Source: Pseudemcibacter sp038106445 (GTDB lineage: Bacteria > Pseudomonadota > Alphaproteobacteria > Sphingomonadales > Emcibacteraceae). From it: a stretch of 64,000 nucleotides of DNA. Below are positions 60,444 through 64,000 of the stretch, one piece after another; the stretch's first letter is position 1, and every line of letters starts with the position of its first letter. The stretch spans positions 4,798-68,797 of the forward strand of contig JAYODU010000010.1 in the NCBI GenBank assembly GCA_038106445.1. Reading direction: 5' to 3'. The notes below the pieces were generated by a model. It saw nothing but the letters and a program-made list of their open reading frames with translations, ran no database searches and was not told the DNA's origin. The position numbers were made by a program, and so were the translations under genes.

Positions 60444-61604
60444 ATGAATAATAAAGCAATTGATCCAGTTAGCCGCTATCATCAAATGATCGCGCAAGGG
60501 GAACTAAAAAAGGATGAAATTCAGGCCCGCATTGTAGAGCAGCTTCAGGAATTGCATTTATTTTTAAATTCTGCGACAGAAAAGCCAAGGAGTCTCTTTC
60601 AAAAATTATTTAGTAACAGTAACCCCGTCAAGGCACATAAAGGACTATATATTTACGGTGATGTGGGCCGCGGGAAATCCATGTTGATGGATTTGTTTTT
60701 TAGATTGGCGCCGACACAACAAAAACGGCGGGTTCACTTTCACGCCTTTATGCTTGAAATTCACAAAGAAATGCATGAATGGCGTTATATGGACAAAGAG
60801 GCACGTCTGAAAAAACTTGGAAGTGATCAGGATGATCCCATTCCACCGCTTGCTGCCAAAATAGCAAAACAATGCTTACTATTATGTTTTGATGAATTTC
60901 AGGTAACCGACGTAACGGATGCAATGATACTGGGCAGGCTATTTCGTGCACTATTTGAATCCGGCGTACTTCTGGTACTGACATCCAACCGAATTCCGGA
61001 TGATTTATATAAAGATGGACTTAACAGAACGCTTTTCCTGCCAACAATTGCTCTTATAAAGGAAAAAATGGACATAGTCGCCCTGAACGGTCCTACGGAT
61101 TATCGACTCGAAAGGATGGAAGGGATAAAAACCTATCATTTTCCTCTTGGTGAAAATGCAACAACTGCATTATCGGATGCGTTTTGGCGTTTAACTGACC
61201 ATGTGGTCAGTGATAGATCTAAGGTTGGTTCTGAAACGTTAACTGTTCAGGGTAGAGAGCTCAAGATACCTGTTGCTTTGCGTGGTGTTGCGGTTGTGTC
61301 CTTTAAAAAAATATGCGGATACCCATTAGGGGCAGCTGACTATCTGGCAATGGCCTGGAAATATCATACAATTATAATGGTTGGTATCCCTCAGCTTGGT
61401 CCTGAGAACCGTAACGAAGCCAAGAGATTTGTTACATTTATTGATGCTCTATATGAAAATAATGTAAAATTTTTATGTTGTGCTGAAGTTGCGCCGGCTG
61501 ACCTTTATAAAGAAGGTCACGGTCATTTTGAATTTCAGAGAACGGTATCAAGATTAATGGAAATGCAGTCGCAGGACTATCTGGCCAAGGGCCATGCAAT
61601 TTAA
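60444..61604 (+). CDS. zapE: Cell division protein ZapE (AFG1-like ATPase)
   Basis: A 386-residue AAA-type ATPase. Walker A is GDVGRGKS (residues 72-79), and Walker B and sensor are LLCFDEFQVTDVTDAMILGRL. TSNRIPDDLYKDGLNRTLFLP and the C-terminal LYENNVKFLCCAEVAPADLY match the AFG1/ZapE family. In E. coli it affects FtsZ ring stability at constriction; the mitochondrial relative acts on respiratory proteins. The gene precedes mdh, an order common in alphaproteobacteria. Confidence 0.94.
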   Translation: MNNKAIDPVSRYHQMIAQGELKKDEIQARIVEQLQELHLFLNSATEKPRSLFQKLFSNSNPVKAHKGLYIYGDVGRGKSMLMDLFFRLAPTQQKRRVHFHAFMLEIHKEMHEWRYMDKEARLKKLGSDQDDPIPPLAAKIAKQCLLLCFDEFQVTDVTDAMILGRLFRALFESGVLLVLTSNRIPDDLYKDGLNRTLFLPTIALIKEKMDIVALNGPTDYRLERMEGIKTYHFPLGENATTALSDAFWRLTDHVVSDRSKVGSETLTVQGRELKIPVALRGVAVVSFKKICGYPLGAADYLAMAWKYHTIIMVGIPQLGPENRNEAKRFVTFIDALYENNVKFLCCAEVAPADLYKEGHGHFEFQRTVSRLMEMQSQDYLAKGHAI

Positions 61605-61757
61605 AAATATGAAGGTTTTTACCTGATATGGTTAACAAATAAGTTAGATCAGATTTTTTAAAGTACGAATGTTATATCTAGCCGTTGATGTAAGAGCTAA
61701 TTCACGCTAGATCAGTAATGACATTTTTTATAAAACCGGGAGAGGATATCATTTAAA

Positions 61758-61778
61758 CCTGATCATGTAATGATCCGG
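61758..61778 (+). repeat. Small hairpin in the mdh leader
   Basis: GATCAT (61761-61766) and ATGATC (61770-61775) pair around GTA, with outer CC/GG pairs, 44 bases before the mdh start. A short T tract (ATTATTTTTAG) follows. It could be a weak attenuator in the mdh leader. Confidence 0.35.
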
Positions 61779-61821
61779 GTGGATTATTTTTAGCCCATAA
61801 TATCATAGGAGTTTAAATAAC

Positions 61822-62787
61822 ATGGCACGTAAAAAAATTGCACTTATCGGTGGCGGACAAATTGGTGGAACGCTTGCTCATCTCGCAGGCCTTAAAGGCC
61901 TGGGCGATGTTGTTATTTTTGATATAGCAGACGGCCTCCCACAGGGAAAGGCGCTTGATATAGCACAAAGTTCAACAGTTGAGGGTTATGATGCCAAAAT
62001 TTCCGGTACAGCTGACTATGCCGATATTGCAGGTGCCGATGTTGTTATAGTTACGGCTGGTGTGGCACGTAAACCTGGGATGAGCCGCGATGATCTTTTG
62101 GGTATCAACTGCAAAGTGATGAAGTCGGTTGGTGAAGGTATCCGTGATCACGCACCGAACGCATTTGTTATCTGTATCACAAACCCGCTTGACGTGATGG
62201 TTTGGGCACTACAGAAATATTCGGGTCTTCCTACCAATAAAGTCGTAGGTATGGCGGGCGTTCTTGATAGTGCACGCTTTACTTTATTCCTTGCCGAAGA
62301 ATTTAATGTCTCAGTGGAAGATGTGAACGCATTCGTGCTTGGTGGTCATGGTGATACGATGGTGCCACTTGCACGTTATTCAACAGTTGCAGGTATTCCG
62401 ATCCCGGATCTTGTTGAAATGGGCTGGACAACCAATGAAAAACTGGAAAAAATAATTCAACGTACCCGTGATGGCGGTGCTGAAATAGTTGGCCTGCTTA
62501 AAACCGGATCAGCTTATTATGCGCCGGCAACTTCCGCGATTGCGATGGCGGAAAGTTATTTGGGTGACAAACGCCGTCTTCTGCCATGTGCAGTTGCGCT
62601 TAATGGGGAATATGGACTGACTGATATGTATGTTGGTGTACCATGTATCATCGGTGAAAACGGTGTGGAAAAAGTTGTTGAAATCAAACTTAATGAAGTA
62701 GAGCGCGCCGGTTTCGATCATAGTGTAAATGCGGTGAAAGGTTTGATGGATACTGTCAAAGGCATTGACCCTGCGCTTGCCAACTAA
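61822..62787 (+). CDS. mdh: Malate dehydrogenase
   Basis: A 321-residue NAD-dependent TCA cycle enzyme of the LDH-like group. IALIGGGQIGGTLAHLA is the NAD motif. VIVTAGVARKPGMSRDDLL holds the substrate Arg loop, CITNPLDVMVWALQKYSGLP follows, and the catalytic His is in LGGHGDTMVPL. It has AGGAG seven bases before the ATG and precedes sucC by 97 bases. This mdh-sucC order with zapE upstream is characteristic of alphaproteobacteria. Confidence 0.97.
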   Translation: MARKKIALIGGGQIGGTLAHLAGLKGLGDVVIFDIADGLPQGKALDIAQSSTVEGYDAKISGTADYADIAGADVVIVTAGVARKPGMSRDDLLGINCKVMKSVGEGIRDHAPNAFVICITNPLDVMVWALQKYSGLPTNKVVGMAGVLDSARFTLFLAEEFNVSVEDVNAFVLGGHGDTMVPLARYSTVAGIPIPDLVEMGWTTNEKLEKIIQRTRDGGAEIVGLLKTGSAYYAPATSAIAMAESYLGDKRRLLPCAVALNGEYGLTDMYVGVPCIIGENGVEKVVEIKLNEVERAGFDHSVNAVKGLMDTVKGIDPALAN

Positions 62788-62884
62788 ACTATGCTTAATT
62801 TTCAGTTAAGGATTTCTTTAGTCCTTATGCGTTACAAATATGAATAAAAATAAATATCTAAGAAAGGGAAGAGGGTAATATCCT

Positions 62885-64000
62885 ATGAATATCCATGAAT
62901 ATCAAGCGAAAGCCTTGCTTAAACAGTATGGTGCGCCGGTGCTGGCAGGTGGCATTGCGTATACTGCGGATGAGGCTGTGAAAGTCGCTGAGGAACTGGG
63001 CGGTCCTGTGTGGGTTGTCAAAGCACAAATCCATGCCGGAGGCCGCGGAAAAGGAGGCGGCGTCAAAGTTGTAAAATCTCTTGATGAAGTGAAGCAGGTC
63101 GCAAATGATATTATTGGAATGAATCTGGTTACCCATCAAACAGGCCCGGCCGGTAAAAAAGTAAATCAGGTATATATTGAAGATGGCTGTGCGATTGCAA
63201 ACGAGCTTTATGTAAGTTTGCTAGTTGACCGTGAAAGCAGCCGTATCGCCATTATTGCCTCATCTGAAGGTGGTATGGATATTGAAGAAGTGGCCGCAAA
63301 AACACCTGAAAAAATTGTGACTGTAACAATTGATCCTGCATCCGGCCTTTCCGGTTATCATTGCCGCAAAGTGGCCTTTAGGATGGGTCTTAACGGCAAA
63401 GCAGCCAGCGGTGTCGCAAAAGTCATTGGTGCACTTTATAAAACATTCACGGAAAAAGATGCTTCCCTGCTTGAAATCAACCCGCTTGTTGTTACTAAAG
63501 ATGATGAGGTTGTAGTGCTGGATGCCAAAATGGGTTTTGATGGTAATTCCCTTTTCCGTCACAAGGATGTTCAAGAGCTTCGTGATCCGACCGAAGAAGA
63601 TCCAATGGAACTGGAAGCAGCAAAACATGAACTTAGCTACATCAAACTTGATGGTAGTATCGGCTGTATGGTGAATGGTGCCGGTCTTGCCATGGCGACC
63701 ATGGATATTATCAAACTTAAAGGTGGCTCACCAGCAAACTTCCTGGACGTAGGGGGTGGTGCAACCCGTGAACGGGTTACCGAAGCTTTCAAAATTATTC
63801 TGAGCGATCCTGCGGTTGAAGGAATTCTTGTCAATATATTCGGCGGTATCATGCGCTGCGATGTTATCGCGGAAGGTGTTATTGCCGCTGCAAAGGAAGT
63901 GTCACTTAATGTTCCGCTCGTCGTGCGCTTAGAAGGTACAAACGTGGAAAAAGGAAAAGAGATCATGGAAAATTCCGGTCTCAATATCATTTCTGCATCG
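62885..64000 (+). CDS. sucC: Succinyl-CoA synthetase (ADP-forming) beta subunit, 3' end beyond window
   Basis: The first 372 residues are present and the frame stays open at the window edge; the whole protein is usually near 390-400 residues. It starts MNIHEYQAKALLKQYGAPV and shows the ATP-grasp region VVKAQIHAGGRGKGGGVKVV, IEDGCAIANELYVSLLVDR, EINPLVV and VDVGGGA-type NFLDVGGGATRE, then VNIFGGIMRCDVIAEG. The enzyme makes ATP or GTP from succinyl-CoA in the TCA cycle. It has AAGGGAAGAGG upstream. sucD is expected next. Confidence 0.96.
   Translation, partial: MNIHEYQAKALLKQYGAPVLAGGIAYTADEAVKVAEELGGPVWVVKAQIHAGGRGKGGGVKVVKSLDEVKQVANDIIGMNLVTHQTGPAGKKVNQVYIEDGCAIANELYVSLLVDRESSRIAIIASSEGGMDIEEVAAKTPEKIVTVTIDPASGLSGYHCRKVAFRMGLNGKAASGVAKVIGALYKTFTEKDASLLEINPLVVTKDDEVVVLDAKMGFDGNSLFRHKDVQELRDPTEEDPMELEAAKHELSYIKLDGSIGCMVNGAGLAMATMDIIKLKGGSPANFLDVGGGATRERVTEAFKIILSDPAVEGILVNIFGGIMRCDVIAEGVIAAAKEVSLNVPLVVRLEGTNVEKGKEIMENSGLNIISAS

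Noticed and set aside
61676..61712. Inverted repeat ATCTAGC/GCTAGAT upstream of mdh
   Set aside because: The 7-bp arms are 23 bases apart in AT-rich DNA with no other support, so chance is the simpler reading.
1..64000. CRISPR arrays, insertion sequences or prophage
   Set aside because: No regularly spaced repeats, transposase, integrase or phage structural genes were seen on either strand.

Overview
The window looks like a moderately AT-rich alphaproteobacterial chromosome, probably from a marine or other aquatic organism. The evidence is gene content and order: zapE-mdh-sucC, ftsK-lolA-xthA, the cnoX/LON-N/Trm112 cluster, a class I lysyl-tRNA synthetase, fdsGBA formate dehydrogenase and a PspF-PspABC system. 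A relative of Emcibacterales or Kordiimonadales is possible, but that placement is only a guess. No insertion sequence, prophage or CRISPR array was seen. A 100-N scaffold gap (56180-56279), one in-frame stop and one single-base frameshift show that this is draft-quality sequence or that some genes have decayed.

Region 1 (1-9186) is a catabolic island. On the minus strand are a class V PLP enzyme (cut by the window edge), a polar amino-acid-type ABC transporter (ATPase plus a fused binding protein-permease), a DapA-family aldolase and a dihydropyrimidinase/hydantoinase. On the plus strand are a GntR/FCD regulator, an Asp/Glu/hydantoin racemase, an SDR that lacks the catalytic Tyr and Lys, and a lipoprotein sulfatase. 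Three operator-like repeats spaced exactly 11 bp apart lie between the two arms. The set points to uptake and opening of a cyclic amide (hydantoin-like) compound whose identity cannot be read from the sequence.

Region 2 (9251-16574) holds a short membrane ORF, sulfate activation (cysD, fused cysNC), the dTDP-sugar genes rfbC, rfbA and rfbB (no rfbD), and a cystine/dicarboxylate-type symporter. Region 3 (16682-28449) holds a LysE exporter, an aromatic aminotransferase, dapF, two beta-lactamase-fold proteins (one with every catalytic motif lost, coupled to an M16 peptidase), pyrC, arfB, a sugar-phosphate transferase and lysK.

Region 4 (28650-39031) starts with a DinG-like helicase. It continues with a compact formaldehyde-to-CO2 operon: glutathione-dependent formaldehyde dehydrogenase, S-formylglutathione hydrolase and the NAD-dependent molybdenum formate dehydrogenase fdsGBA. 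Region 5 (39023-47121) contains ribA, a response regulator interrupted by a stop codon, a QueD-like/pteridine-reductase-like pair, xthA, an unknown acidic protein, lolA and ftsK, with two strong hairpins between the last groups.

Region 6 (47367-56701) has a ubiquinone hydroxylase, a YceI protein, Trm112, LON-N, CnoX and ProX proteins and tRNA-Gly(GCC). It then has two ArsR-AHSA1 modules in opposite orientation around a PIG-L deacetylase, one with a frameshift, and a gapped phosphofructokinase. Region 7 (56714-64000) is the phage-shock system (pspF divergent from pspABC behind a clear sigma-54 promoter), an L,D-transpeptidase-fold protein, two tandem paralogous small proteins of unknown family, zapE, mdh and the start of sucC.
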